Below, piece after piece: positions 17,089 to 26,060 of a DNA stretch of 53,907 bases. A program made the translations under genes and the position numbers. Origin of the DNA: an uncultured Paracoccaceae bacterium. Its GTDB lineage: Bacteria > Pseudomonadota > Alphaproteobacteria > Rhodobacterales > Rhodobacteraceae. The notes under the pieces are model-generated. The model made no database searches and had not been told where the DNA came from. It saw only the letters and a list, made by a program, of their open reading frames with translations. Each line of letters begins with the position of its first letter. Positions within the stretch are counted from its first letter, which is position 1. The stretch lies in NCBI GenBank assembly GCA_937907485.1, contig CALESR010000043.1, positions 1 to 53,907 on the forward strand, read 5' to 3'.

Positions 17089-18594
17089 TCAGACGTCGAA
17101 CCGAACCCCCTGCGCCAGAGGCAGGTGGGCGGAATAGTTGACCGTGTTGGTGGCTCGCCGCATATAGGCCCGCCAAGCGTCCGACCCGGACTCGCGGCCA
17201 CCGCCGGTTTCCTTTTCACCGCCAAAGGCGCCGCCGATCTCGGCACCCGAAGGACCGATGTTCACATTGGCGATGCCACAGTCGGAGCCCTGCAAGAACT
17301 CTTCGGCTTCGCGCAGGTTCAGCGTGAAAATGCACGACGACAGGCCCTGCGGTACGTCGTTTTGCAGCGCGATGGCCTCGTCGAAGGTTTCATATCCCAT
17401 CGCATACAGGATCGGCGCAAAGGTCTCGTCGCGCACCACCGCGGTCTGGGCGGGCATTTCCACGATGGCGGGCTCAACGTAGGCGCCCCCTTGTGGCGCG
17501 CCGCTGCACGTTTGACCGCCGTGAACGATGCCGCCATCAGCGCGCGCCCGGTCGAGGGCGGACTGCATGCGTGCGCGCGCGTCCTCATCGATCAGCGGGC
17601 CGATCAGCGTCGCGGCCTTGCGCGGATCGCCAATGGGCAAGCTGGCGTAGGCACGGATCAGCCGTTCCAGCAATTGATCGCGCACCGAGTGATGAACGAT
17701 CAGCCGACGCAGCGAGGTGCAGCGCTGCCCGGCCGTGCCCACCGCCGAAAAGACGATCGCGCGGACCGCCATGTCCAGATCAGCCGACGGCGCAACGATC
17801 ATCGCGTTGTTGCCGCCCAATTCGAGGATCGAACGGCCAAAGCGTCGTGCGACCTCGGGGCCGACGATGCGGCCCATGCGGGTGCTGCCGGTGGCCGAAA
17901 CCAACGGCACATCCCGCGACGCAGTCAAGGCCGCGCCCAGATCGGCGCCGCCGATCACCAGTTGCGCCAGCCCCTCGGGCGCATCATCGCCAAAGCGCGC
18001 GACGGCCCTGGCAAAAATGGCCGAACAGGCCATCGCGGTCAGCGGGGTCTTTTCCGAGGGTTTCCAGATCACGGGATCGCCGCAGACCAGCGCGAGCGCC
18101 GCGTTCCAGGACCAGACCGCGACCGGGAAGTTGAAAGCCGTTATCACCGCGCAGGGCCCCAACGGGTGCCAGGTTTCGCGCATGACGTGGCCCGGGCGCT
18201 CGCTGGCGATCGTCAAGCCATACAACTGGCGGCTGAGACCGACGGCAAAGTCACAGATGTCGATCATCTCCTGCACTTCGCCAAGACCTTCGGACACGAT
18301 CTTGCCCGCTTCCAGCGTCACCAGGGCGCCCAACTCGGCCTTTGCCGCGCGCAACTCCTCGCCCAGGAGGCGCACCAATTCGCCGCGGCGCGGCGCCGGA
18401 ACCTTGCGCCAGACGTCGAAGGCCGCCTGCGCGCGGGCGATCACCGTTGGCATGTCCGCCAGCGGGGTTTCGCGGATGCGGGCGAGTTCCGCACCGTCGA
18501 TCGGGCTGCGCACGGCCAGAGTGCCCCCTTCGAGCAGGGCAGGGTCCAGATCCAAGGCGGCGAGGATCGCGGGGGCGCTGGGCAGGTCGGTCAT
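17089..18594 (-). CDS. ALDH7-type aldehyde dehydrogenase (piperideine-6-carboxylate dehydrogenase-like)
   Basis: Encodes 501 residues. It oxidises an aldehyde to the acid with NAD(P)+; the closest fit is L-2-aminoadipate-6-semialdehyde/piperideine-6-carboxylate dehydrogenase (antiquitin/AmaB) of lysine catabolism. Motifs are ITAFNFPVAVWSWNAALALV, IWKPSEKTPL, ATGSTRMGRIV, catalytic Glu in ILELGGNNAMIV, catalytic Cys in GTAGQRCTSLRRL, and the ALDH7-specific NIGPSGAEIGGAFGGEKETG. Full family length. The small gene at 18653 lies just upstream on the same strand. Substrate is inferred from subfamily motifs only. Confidence 0.88.
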   Translation of the reverse strand: MTDLPSAPAILAALDLDPALLEGGTLAVRSPIDGAELARIRETPLADMPTVIARAQAAFDVWRKVPAPRRGELVRLLGEELRAAKAELGALVTLEAGKIVSEGLGEVQEMIDICDFAVGLSRQLYGLTIASERPGHVMRETWHPLGPCAVITAFNFPVAVWSWNAALALVCGDPVIWKPSEKTPLTAMACSAIFARAVARFGDDAPEGLAQLVIGGADLGAALTASRDVPLVSATGSTRMGRIVGPEVARRFGRSILELGGNNAMIVAPSADLDMAVRAIVFSAVGTAGQRCTSLRRLIVHHSVRDQLLERLIRAYASLPIGDPRKAATLIGPLIDEDARARMQSALDRARADGGIVHGGQTCSGAPQGGAYVEPAIVEMPAQTAVVRDETFAPILYAMGYETFDEAIALQNDVPQGLSSCIFTLNLREAEEFLQGSDCGIANVNIGPSGAEIGGAFGGEKETGGGRESGSDAWRAYMRRATNTVNYSAHLPLAQGVRFDV

Positions 18595-18652
18595 GGCAGT
18601 CTCCGTTTCGGTCGGGGCTGGAACAGGTCAACGGGGTGCAGGCGGCACCCGG

Positions 18653-18979
18653 TCAGTCGGCAAAGGGGGTCATCTGGGCGACGATGACCGAATTCTCGTC
18701 AAGCGCGCGCTGCATCAAGGCACGTTCGTCGGCGTCGATTTGTTCGCCCTGGGCAAGGCGTTCGTCAAGCGTGCCGTATCCCGTGACGTCGAGCGGCGAC
18801 AGATCGGCCTGCTTGAGAATTGCCACGGTTTCGCGCACCGCCTCGGCCTCGTCAACGCCCGACGCATAACACAGCAGGCCCGCGCCGGTGCTGCCGTCGG
18901 GCAGGCCATCGCCCTTGGCGCGACCGACCTCAACCAGAAGCGTATAGACCTGTTGCGGGCGTTTGGGTTTTTCGACCAT
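18653..18979 (-). CDS. Conserved-looking small protein of unknown function
   Basis: Encodes 108 residues, acidic and without signal or membrane segments. It starts MVEKPKRPQQVYTLLVEVGR and contains CYASGVDEAEAVRETVAILK and DVTGYGTLDERLAQGEQIDA. The alternation of a beta-strand-like VYTLLVEVG segment, a helix and a second VTGYGTL segment suggests a small alpha/beta (ferredoxin-like) fold. It lies 58 bases upstream of the ALDH7 gene on the same strand, so it may be co-transcribed. I do not recognise the family. Confidence 0.7.
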   Translation of the reverse strand: MVEKPKRPQQVYTLLVEVGRAKGDGLPDGSTGAGLLCYASGVDEAEAVRETVAILKQADLSPLDVTGYGTLDERLAQGEQIDADERALMQRALDENSVIVAQMTPFAD

Positions 18980-19042
18980 GGCGTCACTCCGTTTGCGCAG
19001 GCGTCGCAGGAAAAGACCCGCCTCGCAAGGGGGGCTGCGTGT

Positions 19043-19747
19043 TCAGGCGGCCAGTCGCTGACGGATCAGCGCGGCCAGACCCTGCGCCCAATCGGCATAG
19101 ATCGCGGCGCCAGGGTGAAATCCATCCGTGGCCATCTGCGCCGGATCGAGTCGCGCGGGATCAAACGGCAAATGGGCCAGCGGGCCGGTTGAGCCGGCGC
19201 AAAGGGCGGCATCCATCGCCCTCGCCTGCGCCCCCAGAACCGCACCCAGCGGCCATGGCATCAGCGCGAAACGCTCGATCGGCGGCAGGCCAGAGCGGAT
19301 CACCAGCCGCGCGCCGCGCTGCAGCAGGGTCTCGGCCAAGGCCTCTTGCTGAAGTCGCCAGCGCCGCAGGGGCACCTGCCGGGTGACATCATTCACCCCC
19401 AGCGCCGTCACGACAACATCCACTTTTTCAACGGGTTGCGCGTCGAACATTGCGCACGCACGCGCCGTCGTCGCGCCGGTTTGTGCCACCAGACGCCACT
19501 CGACGCGCCAATCCGTCGCCAGCCGGCTGACCAATTGCCCGGCCAATGCCTGATCCTGATGCGCCACACCGACCCCCGCTGCCGAGGAATCGCCTAAAAT
19601 CAGCAACCGCAGCTGCGGTCCATGCCCGGCCACCCCGTTGCGTGGACCGGCCGCCTCGGGCAGGCGCAGCGCCCGCCGCCGCACGCCCAGCGCCTGCGCC
19701 AGCAACAGCGGCGACAGTGCCAGTCGGGTCAGCGGATACGCCAACAT
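19043..19747 (-). CDS. SGNH/GDSL-type hydrolase
   Basis: Encodes 234 residues. All SGNH blocks can be placed: LRLLILGDSSAAGVGVAHQD (block I, nucleophilic Ser), Gly in LVAQTGATTARA (block II), VVVTALGVNDVTR (block III, Asn), and ATDGFHPGAAIYADWA (block V, Asp and His). These enzymes are esterases or lipases; the substrate is not known. An N-terminal hydrophobic stretch (LTRLALSPLLLAQALGV) could be a membrane or signal-like segment. The ATG at 19747 comes one base after the dapD stop, so it is likely co-expressed with dapD. Confidence 0.87.
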   Translation of the reverse strand: MLAYPLTRLALSPLLLAQALGVRRRALRLPEAAGPRNGVAGHGPQLRLLILGDSSAAGVGVAHQDQALAGQLVSRLATDWRVEWRLVAQTGATTARACAMFDAQPVEKVDVVVTALGVNDVTRQVPLRRWRLQQEALAETLLQRGARLVIRSGLPPIERFALMPWPLGAVLGAQARAMDAALCAGSTGPLAHLPFDPARLDPAQMATDGFHPGAAIYADWAQGLAALIRQRLAA

Positions 19748-19748
19748 C

Positions 19749-20573
19749 TCAGTCGCGCAACAGCTCGTTGATCGAGGTTTTCGACCGGGTCTGCGCATCG
19801 ACCCGCTTGACGATCACCGCACAATAGAGGCTGACGCCGTTCTTCGACGGCATCGACCCGGCGACCACCACCGAACCCGCCGGCACCTCGCCATACATCA
19901 CCTCGCCGGTTTCCCGATCGACAATCTTGGTCGATTTGCCGATGAAGACCCCCATGCCCAGCACCGAGCCCTCGCGCACGATGCAGCCCTCGACCACTTC
20001 GGAGCGCGCGCCGATAAAGCAGTTGTCCTCGATGATCGTCGGCCCGGCCTGCATCGGCTCCAACACGCCGCCGATGCCGACACCGCCCGAAAGATGCACG
20101 TTCTTGCCGATCTGCGCGCAGGAACCGACCGTCGCCCAGGTGTCGACCATGGTGCCCGAATCGACATGGGCGCCGAGGTTGACGAAGCTGGGCATCAACA
20201 CCACGCCCGGCGCGATATAGGCCGAGCGGCGCACCACTGCCCCCGGTACAGCGCGAAACCCGGCGGTACGCCATTGGTTTTCGCCCCAGCCAGCGAATTT
20301 GCTATCCACCTTGTCCCACCAGCCGCCGCCTTGCGGTCCGCCGGAATGGGCCTCCATGTCCTTGATCCGAAAGCCCAAAAGCACGGCCTTCTTGGCCCAC
20401 TGGTTCACATGCCAGTCGGCGCCGCGCTTTTCCGCCACCCGCAAGGTGCCCGAGTCGAGCGCGCTCAGCGTCGCCTCGATGGCGTCGCGGGTCTCGCCGC
20501 GGGTCGCGGGGGTGATCTGGTCGCGCGCCTCCCAGGCGGCTTCGATCGCGGATTCGAGTGCGGCGTTCGACAT
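19749..20573 (-). CDS. dapD: 2,3,4,5-tetrahydropyridine-2,6-dicarboxylate N-succinyltransferase
   Basis: Encodes 274 residues, exactly the usual DapD length. It transfers succinyl from succinyl-CoA to tetrahydrodipicolinate in the succinylase branch of lysine/diaminopimelate synthesis. The left-handed beta-helix hexapeptide repeats are plain (SAYIAPGVVLMPSFVNLGAH; DSGTMVDTWATVGSCAQIGK; HLSGGVGIGGVLEP). It begins MSNAALESAIEAAWEARDQI. dapE, the later succinylase-branch enzyme, is in the same window at 24912, separated by four genes. Confidence 0.96.
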   Translation of the reverse strand: MSNAALESAIEAAWEARDQITPATRGETRDAIEATLSALDSGTLRVAEKRGADWHVNQWAKKAVLLGFRIKDMEAHSGGPQGGGWWDKVDSKFAGWGENQWRTAGFRAVPGAVVRRSAYIAPGVVLMPSFVNLGAHVDSGTMVDTWATVGSCAQIGKNVHLSGGVGIGGVLEPMQAGPTIIEDNCFIGARSEVVEGCIVREGSVLGMGVFIGKSTKIVDRETGEVMYGEVPAGSVVVAGSMPSKNGVSLYCAVIVKRVDAQTRSKTSINELLRD

Positions 20574-20650
20574 GGGCAATCCTCCGGTTTTCTGCGTTGC
20601 CCCTATAGCGGGCGAAGGCAGTCGAAACAATGTGGCGTTCAGCCGGTTGT

Positions 20651-21562
20651 TCAGACCGGCTCGGGAGAGAGATTTGCGCCGCAAAGCAGCACAGCCACCC
20701 GTTCCCCCGGCTCGGGCACATAGGCGCCCGACAGCAAGGCCGCCAGCGCCGCCGCGCCCGCCGGTTCGACGAGGATGCGCGCCTCGCGCCACAGGACTCG
20801 CTGCGCGTGCAGGATGGCATCATCCGTCACCAGAACCGAGGTCAGGCCGCTGGCCAGAGCGAGGGAGAAACAGTGTTCGCCGATGCGTTTGGCGCCCAGC
20901 GCGTTCGCGGCAACGCCGGAAACTGCCACATCCACCGGCGCCCCCGCCGCCAGTGCCGCGTGCAGCGCGCAGGCGGTGACCGGCTCGACGCCGACCAATT
21001 TGCGCCGCCCGCCCAGCCACGCCATCGCCCCGCCGATCAGACCGCCGCCGCCGACCGCCACCAGAACGGTGTCGGCAGACAGGCCCTGCGCCTCCCATTC
21101 GCGCAGGCAGGTGCCCTGCCCCGCCAGCGTCGCCACGCCGTCATAGGCATGGACCTGCATCGCGCCGGTGGCTGCTTCGTGCTGCAACGCGGCAGCGAGA
21201 GCGTCGGCATAGGCCCCCGGCACCACGGTCAGCGCCGCGCCGGTGCGTTCGATAAGTGCGATTTTTGCGGGTCCGGCGATCTCGGGCACAAAAATGCGCG
21301 CCGGAATGCCCAGTTGCGCCGCGGCATAGGCCACCGCCGCGCCATGATTTCCCCCTGATGCCGCGACCACCCCCCCGGCAGGAACCGGTCCGCGGATCAG
21401 CGCATTGAACGCACCGCGCGCCTTGAACGTGCCGGTGTGCTGCAAGTGCTCCAGTTTCAATTCAAGGACTTGACCGCCAAGCACCAACGACATGACCGGC
21501 GTTTGGCGCACATGCGGGGCGATCCGCTCGGCCGCCACTTCGATTTCCGATTGCCAATCCAT
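20651..21562 (-). CDS. PLP-dependent threonine/serine dehydratase family protein
   Basis: Encodes 303 residues of fold-type II PLP enzymes. The Schiff-base lysine lies in HTGTFKARGAFNAL (about residue 47), the substrate loop ASGGNHGAAVAYAAAQLG follows, and the phosphate-binding glycine loop is VAVGGGGLIGGAMAWLGG (about residue 170). It lacks an ACT regulatory domain, so it fits a catabolic-type or racemase-like threonine/serine dehydratase rather than biosynthetic IlvA. It lies upstream of dapD on the same strand (77-base gap) and is divergent from the LOG gene. Confidence 0.88.
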   Translation of the reverse strand: MDWQSEIEVAAERIAPHVRQTPVMSLVLGGQVLELKLEHLQHTGTFKARGAFNALIRGPVPAGGVVAASGGNHGAAVAYAAAQLGIPARIFVPEIAGPAKIALIERTGAALTVVPGAYADALAAALQHEAATGAMQVHAYDGVATLAGQGTCLREWEAQGLSADTVLVAVGGGGLIGGAMAWLGGRRKLVGVEPVTACALHAALAAGAPVDVAVSGVAANALGAKRIGEHCFSLALASGLTSVLVTDDAILHAQRVLWREARILVEPAGAAALAALLSGAYVPEPGERVAVLLCGANLSPEPV

Positions 21563-21644
21563 GTGGCCCTCCTGCCCGGCGCCACTGGTCTCGGCGCGTC
21601 AGGAACGATAGGCAGGCGCCACGCCCGAGGAAAGGACCAACCGC

Positions 21645-22463
21645 ATGACCGAACCCCGCCTGCATGCGTTTCGCGACAGTGAACAGGACATCGCTACCGC
21701 CCGACAGATCCCTGCGACGCCGCAAACCCTGTCGCCGACCTATCGGCTGGCCTTTGCCGACCCCGATTTCCTGACCCGCGATGAATTGCGGCCTGTGCGC
21801 CTGCAGCTTGAACTGCTCAAGCCCGAACTGGCGATGAATGCCGAGGGCGTGGTATCGACCGTGGTTCTGTTCGGCGGCGCGCGCATTCCTGCGCCCGAGC
21901 GGCGCGACACGGCGCGCACCCCATTGCTGGCTGATCTGACGCGGTATTACGAGGAAGCCCGGCTCTTTGCCCGCGCGATCACCGAGCTGTCGTTGCAGGG
22001 CGGCGGGCGTGAATACGTCATCACCACCGGCGGCGGCCCCGGCGTGATGGAGGCCGGCAACCGCGGTGCAGCCGAGGCCGGGGGCAAATCCATCGGCCTG
22101 AATATCGTGCTGCCGCATGAACAGGCGCCGAATGCCTATGTCACGCCGGAACTCAGTTTCAATTTTCACTATTTTGCCCTGCGCAAGATGCATTTCCTGA
22201 TGCGGGCGCGGGCCGTTGCCGTGTTTCCCGGCGGCTTTGGCACGCTGGACGAGATGTTCGAGACGCTGACGTTGATCCAGACCGGGCGGATGCGGCGGAT
22301 TCCCTTTGTGCTTTTCGGGCGCGATTTCTGGGACCGGGTGATCGACTGGACCTATCTGGCCGAGGCCGGCACGATCGCGGCATCGGATCTGGCGTTGTTT
22401 CGCGTTGTCGAGACGGCGGACGAGGCGATGGCCGTCATCCACGACTGGCCGACCGAGGCCTAG
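21645..22463 (+). CDS. LOG-family nucleoside 5'-monophosphate phosphoribohydrolase
   Basis: Encodes 272 residues. LOG enzymes cleave the ribose-phosphate from nucleotide monophosphates (cytokinin-activating in plants and some bacteria). The two hallmark motifs are present: TTGGGPGVMEAGNRGAAEAG and PGGFGTLDEMFETLTLIQTG (with the catalytic Arg/Glu set). It has an N-terminal extension of about 60 residues before VVLFGGARIP. GGAAAGG precedes the ATG. Its stop codon and that of the converging hybrid kinase share the palindrome CTAG (22460-22463). Confidence 0.9.
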   Translation: MTEPRLHAFRDSEQDIATARQIPATPQTLSPTYRLAFADPDFLTRDELRPVRLQLELLKPELAMNAEGVVSTVVLFGGARIPAPERRDTARTPLLADLTRYYEEARLFARAITELSLQGGGREYVITTGGGPGVMEAGNRGAAEAGGKSIGLNIVLPHEQAPNAYVTPELSFNFHYFALRKMHFLMRARAVAVFPGGFGTLDEMFETLTLIQTGRMRRIPFVLFGRDFWDRVIDWTYLAEAGTIAASDLALFRVVETADEAMAVIHDWPTEA

Positions 22464-24658
22464 CCGCTGGTGGCCCGCAACGGCACCACGCCCCCGCGCG
22501 ACGCCGGGCGACGGCGCCCGCGCTCTTCGACGAGGGTCGAAAGGGCGCTGCGCAACCGCTCCAATTGCAGCGGCTTGGTCAGGCAGTCGTCAAACCCGGC
22601 CTTGAGATAGCTGGCGACCTGATGCGACATGGCGTTGGCCGTGAAGGCGATGATCGGCAGCAGCGTGGCGGGCGGACGGCCCCCCGCCGCCACGGCGCGC
22701 TGCGCCTCGCGGGCGCGGATCTCATGCATCACCGAAACGCCGTCGAGGTCGGGCATCGAAATGTCGAGGACGACGACGTCGAACACCTCGCGTTCATAGG
22801 TTTCAAGAGCCTCGGTGCCGTCCGAGACAAGAACCGCAGCGATCCCCATCTGCCCCATCATCGCGCCCAGAATCATGCGGTTGGTGCGATTGTCATCGGC
22901 CGCCAGCACACGCAGCCCCTGCATTTCTGTCGAAATGGCACCAGGGGTGACGGGGCTGGCCGGTTGCTCGGGCAGATCGGTGACGCCGAGCGGCAGGTCG
23001 ACCGTGACCAGTGTGCCACACCCGGCCTGCGTGTCCAGCGTAACGGTGCCGCCCATCATGTCAGCCAGACGGCGGACGATGGGCATGCCCAGTCCCGTGC
23101 CGCCAAACCGCCGGGCGATCGAACTGTCAGCCTGCCCGAATTCCTCGAACACCATGGCGCGTTGCGTCTCGGTCATGCCGATGCCGGTGTCTTGCACGCG
23201 CAAACTCAGGCGGTCCGGATGCGTGCAGTCGATCTCGACATTCACCGAACCGGATTCGGTGAACTTGACGGCGTTCGAGATCACGTTGTGCATGATCTGC
23301 AGGATCCGGTGCGGGTCGCCCAATCGGGCGCACTGGCCGTCACCCTGCAGGTGGACGGCAAAGGAAATCTGCTTTTCCGACGCCTTGAGCGTGTGGACAG
23401 AATCGATGCGATGGGCCAGTTCGGCGGGGACAAAGGCCACCACCTCCAATTCAAGCTGGTCGGCCTCGATCTTTGACATATCCAGCAAATCATTGATAAT
23501 GCTAAGCAAAAGAGCGCCAGAATCATGCATCACCCGGACCATGCGGCGCTGATCCGCATCAACGACAAGCCGTTCGAGCACCTCGGCCACGCCCAGGACC
23601 CCGTTCAGCGGGGTGCGCATTTCATGGCTCATCTTCGCGAGGAAGTTCGATTTCGCCGCATTGGCGCGTCGCGCTTCCTCCAGTGCCTCCTGCCGGGCGC
23701 GATCCGCTGCGACCTGATCGCTGACATCGACGAGAGCATAGACAACCCGCGCCGCTGCACCATTGCTGGTCGCGACGGGTGCGGCGTGGACGGCGCAATA
23801 ATGCAGCCCATCCGGGCAATGCAGTGCGAACCGCTCCATCGGCACCGAGGCGCCGGTCGACATGACCCGGTCAAAGGGCGTTTCACCAGGTTGAAAGGGG
23901 GTCCCATCTTCGCGGGTATAGGCCCAGGTGGGGGAATCGTGGCGGGCGCCGATCATCTGCTGACGGCTGGAGCGCATGACGGACTCGGCCGCGTCGTTGA
24001 CAAAGCGGATATACCCCTCGCCGTCGATCACCAGCACACCCATCGCCGACGTCGACAGGATCGATTCCAGAAAGGCGCGTTCACCGGCGAGGGCGGCCTG
24101 TGCCGCGCGAACCGCCAGTTCCTTGTCCCGGCGGATCAGCACCGAGCAGATCACATCGGCCAGCGACTGCAGCAGATAGATCTCGCCGGGGAGGAATTCA
24201 TGCGTGTTGCGCACCCCGTCGAAACCGACGAAGCCATAGGTCGCCCCCTCATCGCGCATGGGAACCAGCAGGATCGACCGGATCTCCTGCGCTTCGAGCA
24301 ACAGGCGCGAGGGCGACCCCTCGGCCAGTTCGGCGACATCGGGCACATGGAACTGCTCGCCCATCAACAAGGGTTCCAGACTGGGGCCGAACATCTCCAG
24401 CGGCAGGTCCTGCAGATGTTCGCGCATCGGATCGATGCCCTCGGCGCACCATTCGTGGGTGTTGTCAGCCACCTCGCCCTTGCGCACGAAGACATAACTA
24501 CGGTCGCGCACGCAATAGGCACCGAGGCGCGAGATGGCCTCGTGGATCACCTGATCCGTGCGGTCGATCGGCGCGCGCAGCAGGTCGTTGAGGATCTCGA
24601 CGACCAGCGCCTGAATGCGCGTCAGGCGGGTTTCATTGCTGATGTTTTCGTCAGTCAT
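22460..24658 (-). CDS. Hybrid sensor histidine kinase (GAF-PAS-HisKA-HATPase-REC)
   Basis: Encodes 732 residues, with no membrane helices seen, so probably cytoplasmic. Domains in order: GAF (about 25-195, TRIQALVVEILNDLLR ... LLQSLADVICSVLIRRDK), PAS (about 215-330, ILSTSAMGVLVIDGEGYIRF), HisKA with H-box FLAKMSHEMRTPLNGVLG (about 358), HATPase with NVISNAVKFTE, DTGIGM and FGGTGLGM, and a C-terminal receiver (LAADDNRTNRMILGAMM, phospho-acceptor Asp in VVLDISMPDLDG). The signal sensed is unknown. No response regulator or partner gene is adjacent. The start at 24658 follows the natural N-terminus (MTDENISNETRLTRIQ). Confidence 0.92.
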   Translation of the reverse strand: MTDENISNETRLTRIQALVVEILNDLLRAPIDRTDQVIHEAISRLGAYCVRDRSYVFVRKGEVADNTHEWCAEGIDPMREHLQDLPLEMFGPSLEPLLMGEQFHVPDVAELAEGSPSRLLLEAQEIRSILLVPMRDEGATYGFVGFDGVRNTHEFLPGEIYLLQSLADVICSVLIRRDKELAVRAAQAALAGERAFLESILSTSAMGVLVIDGEGYIRFVNDAAESVMRSSRQQMIGARHDSPTWAYTREDGTPFQPGETPFDRVMSTGASVPMERFALHCPDGLHYCAVHAAPVATSNGAAARVVYALVDVSDQVAADRARQEALEEARRANAAKSNFLAKMSHEMRTPLNGVLGVAEVLERLVVDADQRRMVRVMHDSGALLLSIINDLLDMSKIEADQLELEVVAFVPAELAHRIDSVHTLKASEKQISFAVHLQGDGQCARLGDPHRILQIMHNVISNAVKFTESGSVNVEIDCTHPDRLSLRVQDTGIGMTETQRAMVFEEFGQADSSIARRFGGTGLGMPIVRRLADMMGGTVTLDTQAGCGTLVTVDLPLGVTDLPEQPASPVTPGAISTEMQGLRVLAADDNRTNRMILGAMMGQMGIAAVLVSDGTEALETYEREVFDVVVLDISMPDLDGVSVMHEIRAREAQRAVAAGGRPPATLLPIIAFTANAMSHQVASYLKAGFDDCLTKPLQLERLRSALSTLVEERGRRRPASRGGVVPLRATSG

Positions 24659-24911
24659 GGCCCTGTGCCTGTTTGCCCGTTCGGCCGGGTGTTGCGGCAC
24701 CAAACTACCGCGCTATGGGTTTGGAAAAAACTCGTTAAGAAACGATGAGTGGCGCGGCGGCGGGATGGAAATATTTGCGCAACTTTGGCGCGAAGAGTGC
24801 CTTGGGGGGCGCGAAAGGTCAATCCGCAGAATGCGCAGCCTTGACGCGGCTTTACTGCCCGCCGGGGCTGGGCTAGCACCGAACGGCAGCGCCAAAGCCC
24901 GGAAATCCGCC

Positions 24912-26060
24912 ATGACCCCTCCCGTTGACCCCGTTGACCTGACCGCCCGCCTGATCCGTTGCCCGTCGGTGACCCCGATCGAGGGCGGCGCGCTGGACTT
25001 GCTGGGCGAGGTGCTGACCGCAGCCGGTTTCGCCTGCACCCGGGTCGATCGCAATGGCACCGCCAATCTGTTCGCGCGCTGGGGGGCACAGGGGGCTAAC
25101 CGCAGTTTCGGCTTCAACGGCCACACCGATGTGGTGCCGCCCGGCAACCCGACCGAGTGGCGATTCCCGCCGTTTTCCGGCGAGTTGGCCGAGGGCAAGC
25201 TCTGGGGCCGCGGGGCCTGCGACATGAAATCGGGGGTCGCGGCCTTTGTCGCGGCGGCGGTGCAGTTCGTGCAGGACACCCCACCCGATGGCGCGGTGAT
25301 CCTGACGATCACCGGCGACGAGGAGGGCGATGCGACCGACGGCACGGTGGCGCTGCTGGACTGGATGGCGACCACGGGCGAGCGGATGACGCATTGCATC
25401 GTCGGCGAACCCACCTGCCCCTCGGTGATGGGCGAGATGATGAAGAACGGCCGTCGTGGCAGCATGACAGCGTGGATCGAGGCGCGGGGCGTGCAAGGGC
25501 ACGCGGCCTATCCGCACCGCGCCAAGAACCCGCTGCCCGCACTGGTGGCACTGCTGGACCGGCTGGCACGGCACGAACTGGACACCGGCACGACGCTGTT
25601 CGACCCCTCGACGCTGGCGATCACCGGGGTGGATACCGGCAACCCGGTGTCGAACGTGATCCCCGCCAGCGCCAAGGCGATGCTGAACATCCGCTTCAAC
25701 GACCGGCACAGCGGCGCCAGCCTGACCAAGTGGTTGCAGGCCGAATGCGCGGCGGCCGAGGCACAGACCGGCATCACCCTAACGCTGAAGGTGAAGATTT
25801 CCGGCGAGTCCTTTGTCACCGAACCTGGCTGGTTCACCGATCTGGTGGCGGGCGCGGTGCAGGCGGAATGCGGCGTGCAACCGGCGCTCAGCACCTCGGG
25901 CGGCACCTCGGATGCGCGCTTCATCAAGGCTCATTGCCCGGTCGTCGAATTCGGCCTCGTCGGCGCCTCGATGCACAAGACGGATGAGCATGTCGAAGTC
26001 GCGCATATCCGCCAGTTGACGGCGATCTACCGGCGGATGCTGGGCGATTACTTCGCCTGA
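24912..26060 (+). CDS. dapE: Succinyl-diaminopimelate desuccinylase
   Basis: Encodes 382 residues. It hydrolyses N-succinyl-LL-diaminopimelate, a lysine and cell-wall precursor step. M20 metallopeptidase motifs are FGFNGHTDVVPPG (metal His/Asp), WGRGACDMKSGVAAFVAAAV, ITGDEEGDATDGT (catalytic Glu-Glu), IVGEPTCP, and C-terminal STSGGTSDARFIKAHCPVVE ... GLVGASMHKTDEHV. Length and motifs fit DapE rather than ArgE. The 253 bases upstream (24659-24911) separate it from the divergent kinase and contain no other gene that I could support. Its end overlaps the converging LLM gene by 13 bases. Confidence 0.95.
   Translation: MTPPVDPVDLTARLIRCPSVTPIEGGALDLLGEVLTAAGFACTRVDRNGTANLFARWGAQGANRSFGFNGHTDVVPPGNPTEWRFPPFSGELAEGKLWGRGACDMKSGVAAFVAAAVQFVQDTPPDGAVILTITGDEEGDATDGTVALLDWMATTGERMTHCIVGEPTCPSVMGEMMKNGRRGSMTAWIEARGVQGHAAYPHRAKNPLPALVALLDRLARHELDTGTTLFDPSTLAITGVDTGNPVSNVIPASAKAMLNIRFNDRHSGASLTKWLQAECAAAEAQTGITLTLKVKISGESFVTEPGWFTDLVAGAVQAECGVQPALSTSGGTSDARFIKAHCPVVEFGLVGASMHKTDEHVEVAHIRQLTAIYRRMLGDYFA

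Noticed and set aside
17011..18687. Long rightward open frame opposite the ALDH7 gene
   Set aside because: It is antisense to a full-length gene with clear ALDH motifs; its protein is Arg/His-rich without any family feature. High GC makes such frames common.
24659..24911. Gene or promoter motif in the gap between the hybrid kinase and dapE
   Set aside because: No frame with a ribosome-binding site and no convincing -35/-10 pair or operator could be supported.
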